NCBI GenBank assembly: GCA_004558535.1
Contig: SFCP01000038.1
Location: 1-41,850 of the forward strand
Reading direction: 5' to 3'
Length of the DNA stretch: 41,850 bases
From: Bacteroidales bacterium
GTDB taxonomy: Bacteria > Bacteroidota > Bacteroidia > Bacteroidales > Bacteroidaceae
Shown piece by piece: positions 8,233-15,955 of the stretch. Position 1 is the first letter of the stretch. Each line of letters begins with the position of its first letter. The notes beneath the pieces were generated by a model. That model had not been told where the DNA came from and ran no database searches. It saw only the letters and a list, made by a program, of their open reading frames with translations. The position numbers were made by a program, and so were the translations under genes.

Positions 8233-10050
8233 ATGAAACTTTGGCACTACATCCTGCTGCCCGCACTCCTGCTGGGCTCCTGTACGGACGACTTCGCCCC
8301 GACTGACGGCAGCCTGCAGCGATTGTCCATCACTTTTGACGAGGAACAGCCACTCGCCAGAAGCTATTGGAACGACCGCACGGACGACGCCACACAGCCC
8401 AAAGTATCCTATGTGTGGGAAAACGGCGACAACATGCTCACTGCCATCCGACACGAGGGCAGCTACGTGCCTTTCTACGAAACCTTGTCCTCCGCAGCCC
8501 AATACCAATCGAAAACACACTTTGAAACCGTCGACGCGGAAAGGTCGAAAATCAAACTACAGACCACCTGCGGCGTAAAGTACAGCGTGGAGAACAATGC
8601 CTACGTCTATCCCGTGGCCGCCGGCGACGACATGTACTGCTTTCATCCGACCCACGGGAGCACGGTCGTAAACAGCAACGCCACAGACTTCTCGGTCGAT
8701 ATGCCCCTGCCCGCTACATTCAGCTTCAACCAGCTCAACAACGACCTGTCCTCGCTCGCCGACTATGCCTACGTGTACACTGCTACCACACTGAAGTCTG
8801 TGAACGACAATTCCGTAGTTGCCAACACCTCACACTTCAGGTCTGCCTGCGCCATCATCCGCTTCGACATTACCAACAATACCACCTCCGACATCACCCT
8901 CTCCCGCATCCGGATGGAGGCGGACGACGGCACGCCCATCTTCCCCGACAAACTGAGATTTTGCGACGGCACCGTCGCCGAACAGAGTGACCACTCCGCC
9001 TATTACAGCAGACTTACCACCACCCTGCCCTCCCTGCCGATACCGCGCACGCAGACCGGTACCTTCTACAACCTCTGCTTTCCTCTCGATGCCGATTTCA
9101 ACCACGTGCCCCTGCGGTTTACCATCGACACCAACTACCTGACCTACCAGCTGCGGCTTGACACCGACGTCCTAAGCAGCCAGAAGTTTGAAGCGGGAAA
9201 GATATACACGTTCCGATTCTCGCTCGAAGAGAAAGAAATACACCTGAACACCATCGAAGTCGCACAGTGCACCACCTATAATATCGACAACAGCGAGTCC
9301 GTCGAGATTGTAGTAACTCCCGGGCTCACTTGGCAGCAATCCAACAACGTCACGGCACAGATGGTCTTCGTCAGCCTGGGCATGAGCATGACCTTAGACG
9401 GCAAAGAATACGATGTGCTTTGGGCCACCTGCAACCTCGGAGCCAAGGACGCCCTCGAGACAGGATTTCTCTACGCCTGGGGCGAAGTGAAAAGGAAGCC
9501 GGACACACAATACTCGCCCGAAGGATACACAGGCACCGCCACCGAAAACATTGCCTTTACCCAACACGATGCCGTAAGACAGGCACTGGGCGACGGACAC
9601 TGGTTCTGGATGACCCCCACCCGCGAAATGTGGGACAAACTGGACACAGAGTGTACATGGAGATGGAAGCCCGTCAAAAAAGTAGGTGAGTCGGCAAGCG
9701 AGGAAAACCTCGACTTCGACGCTTCGGTCTGGGAGGTACAAAAACTGGACGAGGGCGGCAACGTGACAGGCACCATCTACCTGCCCATTACCGGATATGC
9801 CGGATGGGACGAGCATACAGGCTCCTACAAAAAGGTCAACAAGGCCCGATGCTGCTACTGGACCTCCACGCCCTGCACTTCAGACGCAGGGGCTAACGCC
9901 ACATCCTACGCGTTCTACACAACCTACGAAATTGACCCCGAAAACCCCAGCCTGGGACAAATGACCACGCCCTCTCTCAAAGGCTGCGAGCGTTACAACG
10001 GCTACGCCATCAGGCCCGTATTGCTCCGGCTCAAGCCCACAAACCCATAA
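8233..10050 (+). CDS. Fimbrial lipoprotein with C-terminal FISUMP-like domain (605 aa)
   Basis: A lipoprotein (lipobox LLGSC, Cys17). Residues about 20-340 are fimbrillin-like: a VWENGDNM region, SACAIIRFDITN, and GKIYTFRFSLEE. From about residue 380 the sequence switches to a FISUMP-like (Fib_succ_major) domain: VLWATCNLGAK, FLYAWGEVKRK, GHWFWMTPTREMWDKL, a YLPITGYAGWD stretch, CCYWTSTPC and a final YAIRPVLL. This family occurs on surface proteins of Bacteroidetes and Fibrobacter and is thought to bind ligands such as glycans. The fusion suggests a tip or near-tip adhesin. It starts 22 bases after the previous gene. First of three related genes in a row. Confidence 0.75.
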   Translation: MKLWHYILLPALLLGSCTDDFAPTDGSLQRLSITFDEEQPLARSYWNDRTDDATQPKVSYVWENGDNMLTAIRHEGSYVPFYETLSSAAQYQSKTHFETVDAERSKIKLQTTCGVKYSVENNAYVYPVAAGDDMYCFHPTHGSTVVNSNATDFSVDMPLPATFSFNQLNNDLSSLADYAYVYTATTLKSVNDNSVVANTSHFRSACAIIRFDITNNTTSDITLSRIRMEADDGTPIFPDKLRFCDGTVAEQSDHSAYYSRLTTTLPSLPIPRTQTGTFYNLCFPLDADFNHVPLRFTIDTNYLTYQLRLDTDVLSSQKFEAGKIYTFRFSLEEKEIHLNTIEVAQCTTYNIDNSESVEIVVTPGLTWQQSNNVTAQMVFVSLGMSMTLDGKEYDVLWATCNLGAKDALETGFLYAWGEVKRKPDTQYSPEGYTGTATENIAFTQHDAVRQALGDGHWFWMTPTREMWDKLDTECTWRWKPVKKVGESASEENLDFDASVWEVQKLDEGGNVTGTIYLPITGYAGWDEHTGSYKKVNKARCCYWTSTPCTSDAGANATSYAFYTTYEIDPENPSLGQMTTPSLKGCERYNGYAIRPVLLRLKPTNP

Positions 10051-10056
10051 AAATAC

Positions 10057-11958
10057 ATGCACCGTATAATCGCCACCATCTTCGCCGCCATTTCCCTGTC
10101 TTTGGCAGGCTGCTCCCCCGACCTTACCCTGGTCGAGGCGCCAGGCATACCCATGCAGATAAGCGCAGAGGTAGCTGCCTACGGCACCGAGTTGCAGGAC
10201 CTGTCCACCCGCGCCTCTATCAACAATGGCGTCTTCACTTCATTTGCCACTGGCGACGACCTCGGTATCATCGTGACCGATGCATCCGGCAACATCTTGG
10301 CCGACAACCTACGCTACGTGGTGTCCCGCACCGGCAACGCCTACAGGGCCGACGCCAATGGCAATATCATAGCCTCCGACATATACTACGATCCCTCGCA
10401 CACCATCATCGCCTACGCTCCCTACGACAGCCGCTACAACGGATGCCGGTCCGTAGACGAGGTGCTGGAGCGATACCGGGCTGTCTACGAGACACAGTAC
10501 GCCGACCAGTCAACCCTTGCCAAATACAGCGCCGCCGACCTGCTGATCTGCCGTACGCCCGAATGGTCAGCGCCACGGCTGCGGCTTACTTTCGCACATG
10601 CCCTGAGCATGTTGCTGGTATATTACAATGGCGACTATGCAGACCTGACCGTCGACTATCCCGCAGCACTGGACCACATGTACAAACCCGACGGCAGCAA
10701 CACGTACCGCTACCTCACGCTACCTCAGAACGGCCTGCAGGTTTACGGCACCGCCATCTCCCGTCCCAGCGACGAGGGCGCCCCGCCCGCCACGTCTTTC
10801 TGGCAGACAAAGATTGACATGAAGGAGCACACGGCCACCTACGTATCCATCTCCTCCCAACCCACCGTCTCCTACAAATCCGCAGGCGTCGACATGGGCT
10901 TTCCTTCGGGATGTATCTGGGCCGCCTATAACCTTGGCAGCGAAAGCGCCGCCGAACAGACAACACGCGGTGGGAAATGGTATGACGCCGACGGCAACGA
11001 ACGGACAGACCTGATGGGCGACGAACTGCACAAGAGCTTTGACCGGGGCGACTACTTCTCATGGGGCGAACTTGAGACCAAGTACGAACAGCCCGCCCTC
11101 CTCATCGACGCCGCCGGCAAAGTGACCGCCGTGGGCGATGCCTTCACCACCAACGCCGCCGGCGACCCCGCAGTGACGCCCCTCGTCTCCGGTTCCGAAA
11201 AGGGATATTATCCCGCGACCTATGTCGACCGGACCTACTCCTACTCCCCCATCGATGGCAACATCGCCGGCACCGAGCATGACGTCGTGAGAAGCAAGCT
11301 GTGGAAGGGCGAATGGCGCATCCCCAACGAAAACGAAATCGACGAGCTCATGCGCAACTGCGACATCTCCGTACACGACTGGTACTACGAAGACAATGTG
11401 CGCTACGCGCCCTGGCTGGGTGCAGTCGACGCCGAGGGCAACTACACAAACCTACATGCCGAAAACTCCGAGTTCTACGGCACCGGCCAAGTCCGTCCCT
11501 ACCGCTACCTCGTGGTCATCTACAAGTTCGTCAGCAAGATCAACGGCGAAGTGCTCTACTTCCCCGGCGGCACCTGGTCGGACTGGAGCATTGACGAACT
11601 CGCCTGCCGCTCACGAAACCCCAACGGCAACTACTACAACACCGTCACCAGCGAAGACTACGGCGGCATGTACTACTTCGCCTCCTCCGCCTCGCACCAG
11701 AGCATTGACTGCTCCAGCTATATGGAGATGGAGGCCAACAAGACCTACGACTCCGAGGGACGGATTACCGCCATGACTCCCCGCATAAAGTATTCCACCT
11801 ACAAAGACAGCAACGGGGAGACCGTCACCCTGATGGGCCTGACACAAAACGGCCACCGCTACACCGGCATGCTCATACGCCCCGTATATGGCGGCAAGAA
11901 CTGGAACCTCGACCAAAATACCCGGGCACGGATATTCATCAACGTAGAAAAACGATGA
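10057..11958 (+). CDS. Fimbrial lipoprotein with C-terminal FISUMP-like domain (633 aa)
   Basis: A lipoprotein with lipobox LAGC (Cys19). The N-terminal part follows the Mfa_like_1 order closely: TRASINNGVFTSF, GDDLGIIVTD, YDPSHTIIAYAPY, DQSTLAKYSAADLLI, LRLTFAHALSMLLVYY. From about residue 285 a FISUMP-like domain follows: MGFPSGCIWAAYNLGSES, DYFSWGELETKY, LWKGEWRIPNENEIDEL, YYFASSASHQS and YTGMLIRPVYGG. It carries a large insertion (about residues 440-560) rich in Tyr, Asn and Trp, which could form a variable binding face. It begins six bases after the previous stop. Probably surface-exposed on the fimbria; ligand unknown. Confidence 0.75.
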   Translation: MHRIIATIFAAISLSLAGCSPDLTLVEAPGIPMQISAEVAAYGTELQDLSTRASINNGVFTSFATGDDLGIIVTDASGNILADNLRYVVSRTGNAYRADANGNIIASDIYYDPSHTIIAYAPYDSRYNGCRSVDEVLERYRAVYETQYADQSTLAKYSAADLLICRTPEWSAPRLRLTFAHALSMLLVYYNGDYADLTVDYPAALDHMYKPDGSNTYRYLTLPQNGLQVYGTAISRPSDEGAPPATSFWQTKIDMKEHTATYVSISSQPTVSYKSAGVDMGFPSGCIWAAYNLGSESAAEQTTRGGKWYDADGNERTDLMGDELHKSFDRGDYFSWGELETKYEQPALLIDAAGKVTAVGDAFTTNAAGDPAVTPLVSGSEKGYYPATYVDRTYSYSPIDGNIAGTEHDVVRSKLWKGEWRIPNENEIDELMRNCDISVHDWYYEDNVRYAPWLGAVDAEGNYTNLHAENSEFYGTGQVRPYRYLVVIYKFVSKINGEVLYFPGGTWSDWSIDELACRSRNPNGNYYNTVTSEDYGGMYYFASSASHQSIDCSSYMEMEANKTYDSEGRITAMTPRIKYSTYKDSNGETVTLMGLTQNGHRYTGMLIRPVYGGKNWNLDQNTRARIFINVEKR

Positions 11959-14135
11959 GACACCTATTCTTCCTTATCTGCCTCGCACTCGCAGCCTGCA
12001 GCGACGAGGCTTTCCTTCCCACCGACGCCCCGACCGTCCCTCTGGCCGCCCTCACATTCCGGACCATCGTCATCGAGGAACCGACCGACGCCCCGGCCGC
12101 CGAGACCACTAAGGCTTCGCCTACCCGCGCCATCTCCCACGACACCAGCGATCCCCACATTACCCGCGACTTCCAGCGCGGTGACACCCTCGGTCTTTTT
12201 ATACTCGATACCGACGGCAACTTCGTCAGCAGCATAGACGGCCACCCCGCCCGCAACATTCCCCTCACGACCCCCGACGGGCAAGTATGGAACGTGGATT
12301 CCGAAATCAAGGAAATTGTCCACAAGCTCGGCTACCGCTATCTGGCCTACGCCCCCTACAGCACGGACTTCGACGACTGCGCCCGCCCCGACGACATACA
12401 GGCCCGGTTCACCACGCCGCCCACCGACCAAAGCACCAAGGCGGCCACCGACTGGCTCTACACCGAACCCACCACGCCCGGGACCAACGCCGTCACCACA
12501 CTCGCCTTTCACCACCGCTTCGCCCTCATCGACATCTACCATTCCTTTACCCAAGACCACGTCGGCGACTGGACCTCTGCCTACCGGTTTACCCACACCA
12601 CCGATGAAGACGGCGTCGAGCACTATCGATACCTCGCCGATATCCCCACCGCCCAGACCATCGCCCTGAGCGGCACCTACACCATCGGCAACGCCCACAC
12701 CGGCATCAAGGCCTACACCTACGCATGCGACGGCATCACCGTCGCCAACGGGCGACACGCCATCGTCTACACCTACCGCGTCGACGAGCGCTGTGCCGTC
12801 GACCTCGGCTTGCCCTCCGGCATCCGGTGGAGCCCCATCAACCTCGGCACCGAAAGCGGCACGTACATGGATGCCGCCGAAATCGACCGCATCATCGCCG
12901 ATGCCTCGCTCGGCAAGCGGCTTGCCTGGGGCGAGCTCTTTGAAAAGGACAGCTACACCCTCGCCACCTATATCGACCCCGGCTTCAATATCCTGCCCAC
13001 CGACATCACCCACACCACCTACGATGCGGCCCGGCAGCTTTGGGGCGGCCACTGGACCCTGCCCCTGCTCGACGACATCAACGAACTCATTGCCTACACC
13101 GACGAAGTCGACCGCCAGACCATACACAGCGATGCCATCGACCGCGACGTCCATCGCATCACCCTCCGCAGCCGCATCAACGGCCGGGAAATTTCTCTCA
13201 TCACCACCGGTCTCATGAACAACACCAGTGTAGCCAACTCCACCTCCCTCTACTATCCGGCCGCCAGCCGCCCCAGCGCCGGCAAATGCTCTGTACTCAA
13301 ATCCCCCACAGCCACCGACAACGGTGATCGCCCCTACGGCTATTGTCTGCGCCCTGTGCTCAAGGAACTCACCACGCACGACTACGCTGAACGGCAGGCC
13401 ATCGTCACTGCACGCATAGACGAACTGGCCGTCGACTTCGGCATCACAAAAGTTGTCACCGAAGTTGTCGACGGTGTCGAGCAACAGGTCACCTACCGCC
13501 TCCTATGGAGCCCCTTCAACTACGGCGTCGACAGTGAAACGCCCCTCCACACCTACAATCTCACCCCCGTCGACCCCGATGCCTATATCGACAAATGCAT
13601 GGGCAACCTCGGCATGCGCATAGCCTGGGGACAGACCGAAAGACCCACCAAATTCAGCACCATCGAATACGTCAATGGCCCCCTCACCCAAAAGTACAAT
13701 TACGACAACACGGCTTCCACCGACAAAGACACCCGCGATCTTCTCCCCGAAGATGACATCGTGCAGACCCACTGGCCCGCAGGCTGGTGCATACCCACCG
13801 CACACGACTTCGAACTGCTCCTAAGTAACACCACCATCCGGCGCGAGACCATCAATGGGCACGACTGGTTCCGGCTCACCGGCACTGGCGACTATGCCGG
13901 CACCAGCCTGCTCATCCCCGGCACCGGCTACCGCGACGACACGAAAGACAACGTCGAACACTGGGCCAGCGACGCCTACTTGCAGAGCGCCACCATCGGC
14001 ACCACCAGCACCAAACCCACCATCTACACCCTCCGGCTCAACGGCAACGGCGGCAGCCTCTTCAGCACCGCAGGCCGCCCCACCGGACTCATGGTGCGCC
14101 CCGTCAAATACGTGCGCGTCAACACAACCCCCTGA
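11955..14135 (+). CDS. Fimbrial lipoprotein with two FISUMP-like domains (726 aa)
   Basis: A lipoprotein (lipobox LAAC, Cys15). The Mfa_like_1 part is TRAISHDTS, RGDTLGLFILDTDG, YRYLAYAPYS, DQSTKAATDWLY, TTLAFHHRFALIDIY. Two tandem FISUMP-like domains follow: the first from about residue 275 (VDLGLPSGIRWSPINLGTES...KRLAWGELFEK...WGGHWTLPLLDDINEL...YGYCLRPVL), the second from about 510 (YRLLWSPFNYGVDSE...MRIAWGQTERP...HWPAGWCIPTAHDFELL...GLMVRPVKY). Its ATG overlaps the previous stop (ATGA). Codon use is even more C-rich than the two genes before it. As last gene of the operon and the longest, it is the best candidate for the outermost tip adhesin, which is inference. Confidence 0.77.
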   Translation: MRHLFFLICLALAACSDEAFLPTDAPTVPLAALTFRTIVIEEPTDAPAAETTKASPTRAISHDTSDPHITRDFQRGDTLGLFILDTDGNFVSSIDGHPARNIPLTTPDGQVWNVDSEIKEIVHKLGYRYLAYAPYSTDFDDCARPDDIQARFTTPPTDQSTKAATDWLYTEPTTPGTNAVTTLAFHHRFALIDIYHSFTQDHVGDWTSAYRFTHTTDEDGVEHYRYLADIPTAQTIALSGTYTIGNAHTGIKAYTYACDGITVANGRHAIVYTYRVDERCAVDLGLPSGIRWSPINLGTESGTYMDAAEIDRIIADASLGKRLAWGELFEKDSYTLATYIDPGFNILPTDITHTTYDAARQLWGGHWTLPLLDDINELIAYTDEVDRQTIHSDAIDRDVHRITLRSRINGREISLITTGLMNNTSVANSTSLYYPAASRPSAGKCSVLKSPTATDNGDRPYGYCLRPVLKELTTHDYAERQAIVTARIDELAVDFGITKVVTEVVDGVEQQVTYRLLWSPFNYGVDSETPLHTYNLTPVDPDAYIDKCMGNLGMRIAWGQTERPTKFSTIEYVNGPLTQKYNYDNTASTDKDTRDLLPEDDIVQTHWPAGWCIPTAHDFELLLSNTTIRRETINGHDWFRLTGTGDYAGTSLLIPGTGYRDDTKDNVEHWASDAYLQSATIGTTSTKPTIYTLRLNGNGGSLFSTAGRPTGLMVRPVKYVRVNTTP

Positions 14136-14252
14136 TTCGCATCCCCCATCCTCCCCGCAGGCACAGGTTCAGGCAAGGGGGGAAAACTGCACATCCGGCA
14201 CAACGCGCCCCACAGCTGCACACCACCACAACCCGTACCCCTCCCGACACAA

Positions 14253-14353
14253 AACACATAGCACTTAGGCGGCAATACACAAGACTTGGACGACACTACA
14301 TAGGACTTAGGTAATACTACAAAGCACTTGGTTTTACCTAAGTCCTATGTAGT
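14253..14353 (+). repeat. Array of four 21-base units plus inverted fifth copy
   Basis: Units start at 14253, 14274, 14295 and 14316, each exactly 21 bases, with consensus AYTACAWAGSACTTRG followed by five variable bases. The third unit (14295-14314) pairs perfectly over 20 bases with an inverted copy at 14334-14353, with the fourth unit in the loop. The same unit and the same plan occur on the minus strand at 27032-27125. Confidence 0.85.
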
Positions 14354-14360
14354 TTTTTTC
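14295..14360 (+). terminator. 20-base-stem terminator after the fimbrial operon
   Basis: The perfect stem formed by array unit 3 and its inverted copy is followed directly by seven T (14353-14359, the first one still in the stem). It probably ends the fimbrial operon, so the array doubles as its terminator. Confidence 0.7.
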
Positions 14361-14568
14361 TATCTGCACACCAAGCCCCACACCCACATTTTCAGTCCCC
14401 CGTCAGCACGCCGTATTTTTCTTTCGCGCACATATACGCGCGCGCATTACGCTCACCCAATTCCGGGGTGTACAGTTGGCCCGCAAAACTATACACCAAC
14501 TGTTCACCAACCCTTCACCGCCTAACGCTGCGGCAAGAAAAGCACCCGAAGCGGAGGAAAAATGCGTA
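14354..14568. other. Gene-free stretch before the fic gene
   Basis: No gene is visible. An 11-base sequence, CGGCAAGAAAA at 14531-14541, is identical to the right arm of the fic operator palindrome. Nothing else is recognised. Confidence 0.5.
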
Positions 14569-14604
14569 TTTTCTTGCCGATACCGGCAAGAAAACCTAAA
14601 TTTG
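14569..14604 (+). promoter_or_regulatory. fic promoter with embedded operator palindrome
   Basis: TTG (14574-14576), a 20-base spacer and TAAATTTG (14597-14604) form a promoter. TTTTCTTGCCG (14569-14579) and CGGCAAGAAAA (14584-14594) are perfect inverted 11-base arms four bases apart, covering the -33 box and most of the spacer. A further right-arm copy is at 14531-14541. The placement fits repression by a dimeric HTH protein, most simply the Fic protein itself. Confidence 0.75.
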
Positions 14605-14608
14605 CCGC

Positions 14609-15523
14609 ATGGAACCGACGCTAAGCACCCCGGAAGCGGGATATATCTCCGCGAAAGAATATGCCGAGGCCCATGGATTGGCCGAGAGAACCGTGAGGAA
14701 TTACTGCCGCACGGGCAAGATGTCCGGGGCACGCCTCATCGGAAAGACATGGAGCATACCGGCCGACGCCCCGCTGCCGGACAGAATCAATGCCCGCCAC
14801 AAAATATCGCCGCTGCTCCGAGCCCTGCGGGAGGAAAAGGCACACCGGATGCCGGGCGGCATATATCATCGCACACAGGTCGACCTCACCTACAACTCCA
14901 ACCACATCGAGGGGAGCCGTCTGACGAAAGACCAGACCCGCTTTATCTTCGAGACAAACACCATCGGCATTGCCCACGAGGCGGTCCGAGTGGACGACAT
15001 CATCGAGGCCACCAACCACTTCCGGTGTATCGACCAGATAATCGACCGGGCCATGGAGCCGCTCAGCGAAAGCCTGCTGAAAGAACTGCACAGGACGCTG
15101 AAAGCGGGCACCACGCTCGCCGCCGAACCATGGTTTGCCGTGGGGGAATACAAGCGCCTGCCCAACGAAGTAGGCGGCACGGAGACCACACCGCCCCAAA
15201 GGACGGGGGAAGCCGTACGAGCACTGCTCCGGGAATATGGCCGCCTGTCGTCCGCCACGCTCGTAGACCTGCTGGACTTCCACTACCGGTTTGAGCGCAT
15301 CCACCCGTTTCAGGACGGCAACGGCCGCGTGGGCCGCCTTGTACTGTTCAAGGAATGCCTGCGCCACGGCATAGTGCCGTTTATCATCACCGAGGAACTA
15401 AAACTGTACTACTACCGGGGACTGCGCGAATGGCCCGGCATCCCGGGCTACCTGACCGACACCTGCCTCAGCGCGCAAGATCACTACAAGTCCCTGCTGG
15501 ATTACTTCCACATCCGGTATTAG
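14609..15523 (+). CDS. HTH-Fic family protein (probable AMPylator, self-inhibited)
   Basis: A 304-residue cytoplasmic protein. Residues about 10-52 form a MerR/excisionase-like helix-turn-helix (YISAKEYAEAHGLAERTVRN, then GKTWSIPADA). The Fic core has the full motif HPFQDGNGRVGR (His232 to Arg243), implying transfer of AMP or another nucleotide group to a hydroxyl side chain. An inhibitory helix motif S-x-x-x-E-G is seen at Ser97-Glu101, so activity is expected to be held off by its own Glu. The flap GEYKRLPNEVGG (about 179-190) matches the target-binding hairpin. ATG 14609 lies only four bases after the -7 box, so the mRNA is probably leaderless; the next Met would delete the HTH. No antitoxin partner is adjacent. 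Target unknown. Confidence 0.87.
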   Translation: MEPTLSTPEAGYISAKEYAEAHGLAERTVRNYCRTGKMSGARLIGKTWSIPADAPLPDRINARHKISPLLRALREEKAHRMPGGIYHRTQVDLTYNSNHIEGSRLTKDQTRFIFETNTIGIAHEAVRVDDIIEATNHFRCIDQIIDRAMEPLSESLLKELHRTLKAGTTLAAEPWFAVGEYKRLPNEVGGTETTPPQRTGEAVRALLREYGRLSSATLVDLLDFHYRFERIHPFQDGNGRVGRLVLFKECLRHGIVPFIITEELKLYYYRGLREWPGIPGYLTDTCLSAQDHYKSLLDYFHIRY

Positions 15524-15588
15524 CGTCGGCTGCACCCGTTTCCGCTCTGTCGGGAAGCCGGCAGCGGCACGCCGCAGGCACGGCGCAG

Positions 15589-15777
15589 CCAAATGTTAAA
15601 ATGCGGAAGGGCGGATTTGCTTTTCGCTGAAAATTGTATTATCTTTGCCGTAGGAAAGGGAGCAGGCCGTGGATTTTCGCGGCCTGCTCCCTTTCTGTCG
15701 CCTTGCTGCGAGGGAAACTATCCGGGAGTTGGAAATTAAGAAAGTTTACGTTAAAACTACCTATGCACTCCTATGCA
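15589..15777 (+). repeat. Dispersed promoter-hairpin element, copy 2
   Basis: Near-identical to 2972-3175 (constant offset of 12617 bases up to the 15-base indel). It holds a promoter (TTTG 15616-15619, TATCTTTG 15640-15647), the 15-base hairpin 15655-15669/15680-15694 and a right end with the 10-base repeat CCTATGCACT twice. It lies between fic and the CotH gene. Confidence 0.9.
15616..15647 (+). promoter_or_regulatory. Promoter inside repeat copy 2
   Basis: TTTG, a 20-base spacer and TATCTTTG, as in copy 1. The RNA would start at the hairpin and could read into the CotH gene about 300 bases downstream. Confidence 0.75.
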
Positions 15778-15904
15778 CTTTCGAACCGCCTGTCCTCCAC
15801 CCCAGTGCCGCCCCTGCATGCAGCGCGGCCGGGCCATACCTCCGCGCCGCCCGCCCGGCCGCTCACATCTTTGCCAAGGCCGACGCGGAAAAATGGCGGC
15901 AAAC

Positions 15905-15935
15905 TTTGTAGACCGACAGATTTTCCGTACTTTTG
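15905..15935 (+). promoter_or_regulatory. Promoter of the CotH gene
   Basis: TTTG (15905-15908), a 19-base spacer and TACTTTTG (15928-15935). The CotH start codon is 20 bases downstream, giving a short leader. Confidence 0.75.
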
Positions 15936-15955
15936 GCGCGAAAAATGAATTGGAT

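Noticed and set aside
11964..13484. 506-codon minus-strand ORF opposite the last fimbrial lipoprotein genes
   Set aside because: It mirrors a very GC-rich plus-strand gene, reads as Val/Gly/Asp-rich low complexity without a domain or signal, and the plus-strand frame has clear lipoprotein and FISUMP features.
14253..14353. CRISPR array
   Set aside because: Units are contiguous with no unique spacers, only four, and no cas genes are in the window.
14609..15523. Fic toxin-antitoxin pair
   Set aside because: No small antitoxin ORF is adjacent; the inhibitory S-x-x-x-E-G motif is inside the protein itself.
2972..15777. Composite transposon bounded by the two near-identical repeats
   Set aside because: The copies are direct repeats without terminal inverted repeats, transposase or target duplication; the sequence between them is an ordinary operon and a fic gene.
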